A stretch of DNA of 42,753 bases from NCBI GenBank assembly GCA_023150775.1, contig JAKLKE010000017.1, positions 1 to 42,753 of the forward strand. The letters run 5' to 3'. Positions 32,726 through 39,807 of this stretch are shown in pieces; positions within the stretch are counted from its first letter, which is position 1, and every line of letters starts with the position of its first letter. The stretch is from Myxococcota bacterium (GTDB lineage: Bacteria > Myxococcota_A > UBA796 > CAJQPC01). The notes beneath the pieces were generated by a model. It did not search any database. It saw only the letters and a program-made list of their open reading frames with translations, and was not told where the DNA came from. The translations under genes were made by a program, and so were the position numbers.

Positions 32726-33813
32726 TGCCCCCCGACAGCCACGACGCCCCCGCGCCCATCTCGTCCCGCAAAGCCGAACACATCGCGCTCTGCGAGACAG
32801 ACGACGTGGCCTTTCGCGGCCAGACGAACCTGCTCGACGAGGTACAGCTCGTCCACGACGCCTTGCCTGAGCTGGCCCTGGAGGACGTTGACCTCAGCGT
32901 GTCCTTCTGCGGCAAGACGCTCAAGGCCCCGCTCATCATCGCCGCGATGACCGGCGGCACCGCCCAAGCCGAAGGCATCAACCGGACCTTGGCGGACGTG
33001 GCCCAGCGACACGGCCTGGGCTTCGGCTTTGGCTCCCAGCGCCCCCTGCTCTCGGGGGTGACCGAGGGCTACGCCGTGCGGGACGTGGCCCCCGACGCGC
33101 TGATCTTGGGCAACCTCGGCCTCGTCCAGGCCCGGGAGACGCCCACCGCCGCCATCGAGCGCCTCATCACCACCTGCGGCGCCGACGCCCTCTGCCTGCA
33201 CCTCAACCCAGCGATGGAGGTGATTCAGCCCGGCGGAGACGTCGACTTCCGCGACGGCCTCAAGACCATCGCCCGCCTCGTTCAAGAGCTCTCCGTGCCC
33301 GTCGTCGTCAAAGAGACCGGCTGCGGGCTCTCCCGCGGCGTCGGCCTCCGCCTTGTGGACGTCGGCGTTCGTTGGGTCGACACCTCCGGCGCCGGGGGCA
33401 CGTCGTGGGTCGGCGTCGAGACCCTGCGGGCCAAGGCTGACCAGCGGGCCTTGGGAGAGCGGTTCTGGGACTGGGGCATCCCCACGGCGGGCTCGGTGGC
33501 GCAGCTCGCGGACCTGGGCCTCGGCATCTGCGCGACGGGCGGTGTGGCCGATGGCTTGGCCGCCGCCCACGCCGTCGCCCTGGGCGCCACCGCCGCTGGG
33601 GTCGCCCGGCCCTTCTTGCAGGCCCTCGCCCAAGGGGGCCCTGAAGGTTTAGAGCGCCGGGTGAAGCAGGTGATCGACGAGCTTCGGTTCGCGCACTTTT
33701 TGTCCGGCGCCCGCACCCCCGCCGCGCTGCAAGAGAAGCCGATCCTCATCGGGCCGCGCCTCGCCCGCTGGATCCCCAAGGCGAGCCCCCTGCGTGAGCG
33801 AGGGATGCTGTAG
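32725..33813 (+). CDS. fni: type 2 isopentenyl-diphosphate delta-isomerase
   Basis: FMN-dependent enzyme, 362 aa, that interconverts IPP and DMAPP, closing the operon. Signatures: R.AEHI near the N-terminus (SSRKAEHIALC), IIAAMTGGTAQAEGINRTLA (flavin loop), GFGFGSQRPLL, LHLNPAMEVIQPGGDVDFRD, VVVKETGCGLSRGV, and DTSGAGGTSWVGVE. ATG 32725 shares one base with the previous stop. The type 2 enzyme is unrelated to type 1 Idi. With it, the operon holds every mevalonate step from HMG-CoA to DMAPP. Confidence 0.96.
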   Translation: MPPDSHDAPAPISSRKAEHIALCETDDVAFRGQTNLLDEVQLVHDALPELALEDVDLSVSFCGKTLKAPLIIAAMTGGTAQAEGINRTLADVAQRHGLGFGFGSQRPLLSGVTEGYAVRDVAPDALILGNLGLVQARETPTAAIERLITTCGADALCLHLNPAMEVIQPGGDVDFRDGLKTIARLVQELSVPVVVKETGCGLSRGVGLRLVDVGVRWVDTSGAGGTSWVGVETLRAKADQRALGERFWDWGIPTAGSVAQLADLGLGICATGGVADGLAAAHAVALGATAAGVARPFLQALAQGGPEGLERRVKQVIDELRFAHFLSGARTPAALQEKPILIGPRLARWIPKASPLRERGML

Positions 33814-33833
33814 GCAAGCGCCTAGAATCCCGG

Positions 33834-33842
33834 TTATCCACA
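33834..33842 (+). promoter_or_regulatory. isolated consensus DnaA box
   Basis: TTATCCACA matches the strongest E. coli DnaA box exactly. It lies 18 nt before the peroxiredoxin ATG. I noticed no second exact copy in the window. In DNA this GC-rich a chance match is unusual but possible. Confidence 0.35.
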
Positions 33843-33859
33843 GGGGAAAAGGACGACCC

Positions 33860-34393
33860 ATGAACGCCGGACAGCTCCTCCATCGGCTCCCCGAGCCGGT
33901 CAAGCAGGCCATCAAGGACAAGGTCTACCCCCAGCTCCTCCTCGAAGGGGAGACGGTGCCCGAGTGGCACCTGCAGTCCTGGGACGGCGCCTGGTTCCGC
34001 CACAACAACAACAAGTGGACCGTGCTCATGGTCTACCCCGGCGACGACACCCCGGGCTGCACGGCGCAGCTCCAGGACATGCAGGCCCACTACGCCCGCT
34101 TCAAGGAGCTCGGCGCCGAGATCTACGGGATCAACCCGGCCGAGGCGCCCTCCCACAAAGCCTTCGCCGAGAAGAACGGCTTCACCTTCCCCCTGCTCAC
34201 CGACCGAGGCGGCGTGGTGGCCCGGCAGCTCCGCGCCGCGGTGCAGCTCCCCCTCAAGACGGTCATCTTACGCACGGTCTACCTCGTGAACCCCGAGCGG
34301 AAGATCCGCCTCGCCAACCGCGGCGCGCCGCCGGCGTCGGCGATTATCCGGTCCATCGAGGCGCTCCAGCAGGCGACGCGGGCGGGGATGTAG
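33860..34393 (+). CDS. peroxiredoxin, AhpC/TSA (BCP-like) family
   Basis: Thiol peroxidase of 177 aa reducing hydrogen peroxide or organic peroxides. YPGDDTPGCTAQ gives the peroxidatic Cys67 in the PxxxTPGCT form of BCP/PrxQ. The second cysteine that PrxQ proteins often carry five residues later is missing (TAQLQDM), and no other Cys is seen, so it acts as a 1-Cys enzyme needing an outside thiol. FPLLTDRGGVVARQL and TVYLVNPERKIR match the rest of the fold. AAGGA sits 8 nt before ATG 33860. It stands between the mevalonate operon and the palindrome array. Confidence 0.87.
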   Translation: MNAGQLLHRLPEPVKQAIKDKVYPQLLLEGETVPEWHLQSWDGAWFRHNNNKWTVLMVYPGDDTPGCTAQLQDMQAHYARFKELGAEIYGINPAEAPSHKAFAEKNGFTFPLLTDRGGVVARQLRAAVQLPLKTVILRTVYLVNPERKIRLANRGAPPASAIIRSIEALQQATRAGM

Positions 34394-34461
34394 TCGGAGG
34401 ATGGGCGGGGAGGCCGAGGGATTATCGGTCTTTTGGCGTGAAAAGTCTTGACGGCGGAAGC

Positions 34462-34678
34462 GTTCGGAAACGATCGCTTTTTAATGATAAACCCTAAGAA
34501 ACGATCGTTTCTCTACTTCCCGCGTTAAGTAACGATCGTTTCTCATCCGCCAACGTTAAGAAACGATCGCTTCTCATCCGCCAACGTTAAGAAACGATCG
34601 TTTCTCACCCGCCGACGTTCAGCAACGATCGTTTCTTAACGAGCCGCTCTCAGCGACGATCGCCCCTCCACCCCCCGT
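34462..34678. repeat. array of seven palindromic sites at an exact 31-bp period
   Basis: CGATCG starts at 34471, 34502, 34533, 34564, 34595, 34626 and 34657, always 31 bp apart. The best copies read GTTAAGAAACGATCGTTTCT, then CATCCGCCAAC; the core AAACGATCGTTT is a palindrome and site 6 has the matching right arm TTTCTTAAC. The three central units (sites 3-5) are almost identical, the outer ones decay. The period is close to three helical turns, placing every site on the same face of DNA. It fills most of the 329-bp gap before the Fic gene. The strip between sites 1 and 2 (CTTTTTAATGATAAAC) is AT-rich. It could be an operator array, a nucleoid or partition site, or iteron-like. Confidence 0.9.
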
Positions 34679-34696
34679 GACAATCTCCGCGTCACG
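34676..34696. promoter_or_regulatory. inverted repeat between the array and the Fic start
   Basis: CGTGAC (34676-34681) and GTCACG (34691-34696) form a 6-bp inverted repeat with a 9-bp centre, 26 nt before ATG 34723. It starts where the 31-bp array ends. It could be a separate operator or lie in the leader. Confidence 0.35.
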
Positions 34697-34722
34697 ACGA
34701 CGCTCGTGCCCCCAGAGACCTG

Positions 34723-35889
34723 ATGCGCCGCGTCACTGGCCAGTTCGACCGCTGCACCGCCACGGACGAGGTGGTTCGTGCCTTCGTCCCCTACCCGCTG
34801 CCGCCTCAAGACCCGCCGTTGGCCTTGGACGGGAGGGTCGGTGAGCTCCTCACACGCGCGAACGCGCGGCTGCGTGAGCTTGAGCTCGCGGGCGACCTCG
34901 TCCCCTCCATCGAGTGGTTCGTCTACGCCTTCGTGCGCAAAGAGGCCATCCTCTCGGCGCAGATCGAGGGCACCCAAGCGACGCTGATGGATCTCCTGGA
35001 GGTAGAGGCCTCCAGCGAGGCCGCCGTAGACGCGGACGTGGAGGAGGTCTGCGGCTACCTCGCCGCCATCGGCTACGCCTGGGACCAAATCGTCGCCGAC
35101 AATGGGCTGCCGATCTCCATGCGCCTCTTGTCCCAGACCCACCTGCGCCTGCTCCGGGGGGCGCGCGGCGCGCACAAGCAGCCCGGCGAGGTGCGCCGCT
35201 CGCAGAACTGGATCGGCGGGACACGCCCCGGCAACGCCGCGTTTGTGCCGCCCCCTCCGCATCGGCTGCCAGCGCTCCTCAGCGAGTTTGAGCGGGCCAT
35301 TCACGACGAGAGCGACCTCCCGCCGCTCATTCGTGTGGGCTGCCTCCACGTGCAGTTCGAGACCCTGCACCCCTACCTCGACGGCAACGGGCGCCTGGGG
35401 CGCCTCTTGATCACCCTGCTGCTGCGCCACTGGGGCCTGCTCACGCGCCCGCTGCTCTACTTGAGCCTGTACCTCAAGCGGCACCGGAGCGAGTATTACC
35501 GCCGCCTCAGCGCCGTGCGCTCTGACGGAGACTGGGAAGGGTGGCTGGAGTTCTTCTTGGAGGGTGTGGCCGAGGTCGCTGAAGAGACCGTCGCCACGGC
35601 GCGCGCCCTGCACGCTGTGGTCGAGCAGGGCCGCAAGCGGCTCCTCGGCAGCGACGACGTCACCGTGCTCAGCCTGCGCCTGTTTGAGCTGTTGCCCAAG
35701 AACCCGATCCTCTCCGTGAACCGGGTGATGGAGCTCTTGAGCTGCTCTCGCCCCGCCGCCGCGAAGGCCCTGGACGCCTTGGAGTCCGCCGAGATTATGC
35801 TCCCCCGCGATCACCAACGACGCAACCGCGTGACCGTGTTCGACGAGTACCTCTCCCACCTCCGACAAGACACCGAGCTGGGCGTTTAG
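34723..35889 (+). CDS. Fic family protein with N-terminal inhibitory helix and C-terminal winged helix
   Basis: Predicted AMP-transferase of 388 aa that modifies proteins on Tyr, Ser or Thr. The Fic motif is complete, HPYLDGNGRLGR at 216-227, with catalytic His216. Before it, SAQIEG at 78-83 is the (S/T)xxxE(G/N) inhibitory motif with Glu82, so this is a class II, self-inhibited Fic with the DUF4172/Fic_N layout of SoFic. Residues about 310-370 (LLPKNPILSVNRVMELLSCS, then RPAAAKALDALESAEIMLPR) form a winged helix-turn-helix that could bind DNA. The upstream array of seven palindromes is the obvious target; autoregulation is inference. No partner antitoxin is present. Confidence 0.92.
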   Translation: MRRVTGQFDRCTATDEVVRAFVPYPLPPQDPPLALDGRVGELLTRANARLRELELAGDLVPSIEWFVYAFVRKEAILSAQIEGTQATLMDLLEVEASSEAAVDADVEEVCGYLAAIGYAWDQIVADNGLPISMRLLSQTHLRLLRGARGAHKQPGEVRRSQNWIGGTRPGNAAFVPPPPHRLPALLSEFERAIHDESDLPPLIRVGCLHVQFETLHPYLDGNGRLGRLLITLLLRHWGLLTRPLLYLSLYLKRHRSEYYRRLSAVRSDGDWEGWLEFFLEGVAEVAEETVATARALHAVVEQGRKRLLGSDDVTVLSLRLFELLPKNPILSVNRVMELLSCSRPAAAKALDALESAEIMLPRDHQRRNRVTVFDEYLSHLRQDTELGV

Positions 35890-35895
35890 CCGGCG

Positions 35896-37350
35896 TCAGG
35901 GCTCCTGAGCGGGCTCGGGCGGCGCCTCGCTCGGCGCGGCGGGCACGTCGGCGAGCAGGAAGGTCGTGAGGTCCAGCTCCGCGCGGTAGAGCTTCAGCGC
36001 CGAGGCCGGCGACAAGGAGCGTTGGCGCACGGTGCCGTCCTCCTCGACGAGCAGCGCGACGATCTCCTGAAACTCAAGCTCCGTGCGCGCCTGGTACTTC
36101 CCGGCGACGAGGCCCACGGCGCCGAGCTCGTAGGTCAGATCCCCGCCGGTGTTGACGCTGAACCAGACCTTCACGAGCTCCGGGCTGCGGCGGCGATCGT
36201 TCGACTGGCGCACCACCTCGACCCGCACGTCCCGGGCGGGGGCGATGCGCTGCAGCTCCAGGTAGAGGAGGTCCTGAAGGCGGTCGGCGTCGGGGGGCGT
36301 CACGGGCACGTCCCCGCCGATGGCGATCCGCATGGCGTTGAGGCGCGCGTCATCCCCTGGGCGCGGCGCAGGCGGCGGCGTCTCGGTCGCCTCGACGGCC
36401 TCAGCGCCGGGAGGGGTCGGCGTCTCGGGGTCGGCGACGGCGCCCGCCGGGCGCGTTGGCGCCGGGGTGTAGCCCGCCAACGAGTCCACATAGGCCGTGA
36501 AGCCCCAGATCGAGAGCCCGGCGACGGCGAACAGCAGGGGGTAAACGAGCCAACGGAAGGAGAGGCGCGGCCCGGCGACCAAGGGCGGGGCGGGCGGGCC
36601 CGGCTCACGCTCAAGCGGGCGCGACGGGGTGCCGCGGCCGCGCTCGGAGGAGGAGGGCTCGGTCTTGGGGACCGGGCTCTTTCCTGCGGGGAACCGGATC
36701 ACCTGGCCTCGGCCTACGGCGCCGCCGCCCGCCGCGAGCCGGGTGACCACGGGCAAGGGCTCCACCGAGGCCAAGGGCAGCTCAATGATGGGCTCGTCGA
36801 TGGGCTCCAGGGCCTCCACAGACAAGGGCTCGGGCGGAGGCAAGGCCGCCGCGCGCGACGGCGGCCGGGGCGCTGGGGCCTTCGTCACGCTCGGCTTCGT
36901 GGGCGGAGACGGAGGGGTAGGCGGCGGGCTGACCGGCGGGCTGACCGGCGGAGCCTTCACCAAGCTCGGCTTCGTGGGGGCCTTCGGCGGTGGCGTCGCG
37001 ACCGGCATCACCGGCACCGCCACCACGGGCACGTCCTCGGGGATCAGCTCCGTCACGACCACCGGCGGCCGAGGCGCGCGGTCGCCCGTCGTCTTCACCT
37101 GAAGGCTGTCGGCGGGGAGCGGCGGCGCGGCGGGCTTGGCCTCGTCGTCTTCACCGTCCCAGGCGTCCCAGAGGTCCACGTCAAAACACCCGGCCAAGGC
37201 GGGTAACGCGTCCGCCCGCTGCCAAGGGCCGCCATCGACGCTCACCGGATCATCACGGCGCACGACGCCGATTCGGGAGAGCCTACGCAGCTCCTCCACG
37301 TCGTCGATCTGCCTCTGGCCGTCAGCGGTCCTGACCTGAAACCGCGGCAT
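35896..37350 (-). CDS. proline-rich single-pass membrane protein
   Basis: A 484-aa protein I cannot name. Residues 1-70 form a small folded domain (MPRFQVRTADGQRQIDDVEE, then LRRLSRIGVVRRDDPVSVDG, GPWQRADALP) that resembles GYF-like or switch domains fused to myxobacterial regulators. Then comes a long Pro/Ala/Thr linker with PPVSPP repeats (12-bp DNA repeat near 36922-36945). One membrane helix (WLVYPLLFAVAGLSIWGFTAYV) and a C-terminal periplasmic domain of about 190 residues follow (ARLNAMRIAIGGDVPVTPPD through TTFLLADVP). ATG 37350 is chosen by AGAGG upstream and domain fit. It ends 6 nt from the convergent Fic stop. Perhaps an envelope-spanning scaffold. Confidence 0.65.
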   Translation of the reverse strand: MPRFQVRTADGQRQIDDVEELRRLSRIGVVRRDDPVSVDGGPWQRADALPALAGCFDVDLWDAWDGEDDEAKPAAPPLPADSLQVKTTGDRAPRPPVVVTELIPEDVPVVAVPVMPVATPPPKAPTKPSLVKAPPVSPPVSPPPTPPSPPTKPSVTKAPAPRPPSRAAALPPPEPLSVEALEPIDEPIIELPLASVEPLPVVTRLAAGGGAVGRGQVIRFPAGKSPVPKTEPSSSERGRGTPSRPLEREPGPPAPPLVAGPRLSFRWLVYPLLFAVAGLSIWGFTAYVDSLAGYTPAPTRPAGAVADPETPTPPGAEAVEATETPPPAPRPGDDARLNAMRIAIGGDVPVTPPDADRLQDLLYLELQRIAPARDVRVEVVRQSNDRRRSPELVKVWFSVNTGGDLTYELGAVGLVAGKYQARTELEFQEIVALLVEEDGTVRQRSLSPASALKLYRAELDLTTFLLADVPAAPSEAPPEPAQEP

Positions 37351-37468
37351 CTGGCCGCCTCTGGGGACCCCCTCACAATGGCACCGCATGGGGCCTTCGT
37401 CAACGGGGGGAGGCCGTGGCGCTGGGAGAGGCGCGAGGATAGGAGGGCGACCCCTCTGCGGAGAGCAC

Positions 37469-38521
37469 ATGCCCCACGTTGCGGTCATCCCTGGTGATGG
37501 GATCGGGCGGGAGGTCCTCGACGAGGGCCTCAAGGTTCTGCGGGCGCTCGACGCGCGCCACGGCCTGAACCTACGCTTCACCCACCTGCCCTACGGCGCC
37601 GATCGGTACCTCGCTACGGGGCTCACGATCACCCCCGAGGAGATGTCCGGGCTGCGCGACTACGACGCGGTCTACCTCGGCGCGCTGGGCGATCCCCGGG
37701 TGCCGTCGAACGTCCACGCCAAAGACATCCTCCTCGGGATGCGCTTTCAGCTCGACCTGTACATCAACCTGCGGCCCTGTGTGCTCCTGGATGCGCGGTA
37801 TTGCCCGCTCAAGGATCGCCGCCCCGAGGACGTGCGTTTTACCGTCTTCCGCGAGAACACCGAGGGCCTGTACACCGGCATCGGCGGCCAGTTTAAGCGT
37901 GACACGGCGGACGAGGTGGCCATCGAGGCCGAGCTCAACACCCGCAAAGGTGTGGAGCGCATCATCCGTGCCGCCTTTGAGCACGCCCGCGCCCGGGGCC
38001 TGGGCCGGGTGTGTATGTCCGACAAGTCAAACGCCATGCGCCACGGCCACGACCTCTGGCAGCGCGTGTTTAAGTCCGTCGCCGCCGAGTACCCCGAGAT
38101 CCATGCGAGCCACCTCTACGTCGACGCCCTGGTCATGGAGATGGTGCGCGCCCCCGACCGCTTCGACGTCATCGTCACCAACAACCTCTTCGGCGACATC
38201 GTCACCGACCTGGGCGCCCAGATTCAGGGCGGCATCGGCCTCGCGGCTTCAGGAAACCTCAACCCCGGCGCCGGCATCGGGATGTTTGAGCCTGTGCACG
38301 GCTCCGCGCCGGACATCGCCGGTCAAGGCCTCGCGAACCCCCTCGCCGCGGTGCTCAGCGCGGGCATGATGTTGTCCTGGCTCGGCCACGTCGAGCTAGA
38401 GCGCCAGATCGAGGACGCCGTGCGTGTGGCGCTCAACGACGGCCTCGTCACCCGTGAGCTGGGCGGAAACCTCTCCACCAGCCAGGTCGGCGACGCCATC
38501 GTGGCGATCCTCTCCCGCTGA
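37469..38521 (+). CDS. isocitrate/isopropylmalate dehydrogenase family protein (LeuB-like)
   Basis: NAD-dependent decarboxylating dehydrogenase of 350 aa. VIPGDGIGREV, NLRPCVLLDA, FRENTEGLYTGIGGQFKRDT, DKSNAM with the catalytic Lys, DVIVTNNLFGDIVTDLGAQI, GGIGLAASGNL, and EPVHGSAPDIAGQ are the family signatures. The N-terminal start MPHVAVIPGDGIG follows GGAGAG. Motifs are closest to 3-isopropylmalate dehydrogenase, but tartrate, homoisocitrate or methylmalate enzymes share them. It is divergent from the Pro-rich gene and leads a run with a thiolase and a LeuA-like synthase. Confidence 0.88.
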   Translation: MPHVAVIPGDGIGREVLDEGLKVLRALDARHGLNLRFTHLPYGADRYLATGLTITPEEMSGLRDYDAVYLGALGDPRVPSNVHAKDILLGMRFQLDLYINLRPCVLLDARYCPLKDRRPEDVRFTVFRENTEGLYTGIGGQFKRDTADEVAIEAELNTRKGVERIIRAAFEHARARGLGRVCMSDKSNAMRHGHDLWQRVFKSVAAEYPEIHASHLYVDALVMEMVRAPDRFDVIVTNNLFGDIVTDLGAQIQGGIGLAASGNLNPGAGIGMFEPVHGSAPDIAGQGLANPLAAVLSAGMMLSWLGHVELERQIEDAVRVALNDGLVTRELGGNLSTSQVGDAIVAILSR

Positions 38522-38545
38522 CCCTTACGCCCCTCGGAGCCCAAG

Positions 38546-39763
38546 ATGTCGTCTCATCCGCCCATCGTCTTCCTCGGCGCCAAGCGCACCCCCTTCGGCG
38601 CCTTCAACGGCGCGCTCGCCGACGTGAGCGCGACGGAGCTGGGCGTCATCGCCTCCAAGGCCGCCTTGGCCCAGGCTGGGGTAAACGCTGAGGACGTTGA
38701 CCACGTCATCTTCGGCAACGTCATGCAGACGAGCGCCGACGCGATCTACCTCGCCCGGCACATCGGCCTCAAGGTCGGCGCCCCGGTGGCCACCCCGGCG
38801 GTCACCGTGAACCGCCTCTGCGGCTCGGGCTTCGAGTCCCTTGTGCAAGGCGCGCACCGCCTGCTCTTGGGCGAGAGCACGATGATCCTCGCCGGCGGCA
38901 CCGAGAACATGAGCCAGGCCCCCCACACGATGCGTGGGCTGCGGAAGGGCCTCAAGCTCGGCGGCGCGCAGATGGGCGACTCGTTGCAAGAGGCGCTCTT
39001 TGACACCTACGTCGGCGCTCCGATGGCGATCACCGCCGAGAACCTCGCCGAGGTCTACAAGATCAGCCGCGAAGACGCCGACGACTACGGCTTCCGCTCC
39101 CAGACGGCATGGCTCGCCGCCCACAACGAGGGCCGCTACGCCCAGGAGCTCACCCCCGTCGTCGTCAAGGACCGCAAGGGCGAGATCACCGTCAGCGTCG
39201 ATGAGCACCCCCAGCTCTCGCCGCTCGCGCCCGAGAAAAACCGCGCCCGCTTCTCCCGGGAGGCCATGGCGAAGCTCCCGGCGATCTTTAAGAAGGACGG
39301 CACGGTCACCGCGGCGAACGCCTCGGGCATCAACGACGGCGCCGCGGCCCTGGTGTTGACCACCGAGCCCCACGCTGACGCCCGTGGCCTCAGCCCCATC
39401 GGCCGCCTCGTCGCCTGGGGTGTGGCCGGGGTCGAGCCCAAACACATGGGCATCGGCCCGGTCTACGCCATCCAGCGCGCGCTGGAGATGGCGAAGATGA
39501 CCTTAGGTCAGATGGAGCTGGTGGAGATCAACGAGGCCTTCTCTTCGCAGTACCTCGCCTGCGAGCGGGCCTTGGGCCTCAGCCGCGACGTCACCAACGT
39601 GGACTCCGGCGGCGTCGCCGTCGGTCACCCCTTGGCCGCGTCTGGCGCCCGCATCACCGCGCACCTGCTCTATGAGCTCAAGCGGCGCGGCGCGCGCTAT
39701 GGTGTAGGCAGCGCCTGCATCGGCGGCGGCCAGGGCATCGCCGTGATCATCGAGGCCCTCTGA
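38546..39763 (+). CDS. acetyl-CoA C-acyltransferase (thiolase)
   Basis: Thiolase of 405 aa, joining two acyl-CoAs or cleaving 3-ketoacyl-CoA. The nucleophile Cys is in TVNRLCGSGFESL, the acid/base pair in NVDSGGVAVGHPLAASGARI (His) and GSACIGGGQG (Cys); the first loop is FLGAKRTPFGAFNGAL. The set is a complete biosynthetic-type thiolase. It could supply acetoacetyl-CoA for the mevalonate pathway 5 kb upstream, or serve fatty-acid breakdown or the acid-chain pathway of its neighbours. GGAG lies 7 nt before ATG 38546. Confidence 0.93.
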   Translation: MSSHPPIVFLGAKRTPFGAFNGALADVSATELGVIASKAALAQAGVNAEDVDHVIFGNVMQTSADAIYLARHIGLKVGAPVATPAVTVNRLCGSGFESLVQGAHRLLLGESTMILAGGTENMSQAPHTMRGLRKGLKLGGAQMGDSLQEALFDTYVGAPMAITAENLAEVYKISREDADDYGFRSQTAWLAAHNEGRYAQELTPVVVKDRKGEITVSVDEHPQLSPLAPEKNRARFSREAMAKLPAIFKKDGTVTAANASGINDGAAALVLTTEPHADARGLSPIGRLVAWGVAGVEPKHMGIGPVYAIQRALEMAKMTLGQMELVEINEAFSSQYLACERALGLSRDVTNVDSGGVAVGHPLAASGARITAHLLYELKRRGARYGVGSACIGGGQGIAVIIEAL

Positions 39764-39807
39764 GCCAAGCGCCCTCTTCTCCAGAGCCCAACGCGGAGCC
39801 CCAGCCA

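Noticed and set aside
34462-34678. CRISPR array
   Set aside because: The period is 31 bp in total, leaving only about 11 bp between the repeats, and those segments are themselves repeated (CATCCGCCAAC). No cas genes are present.
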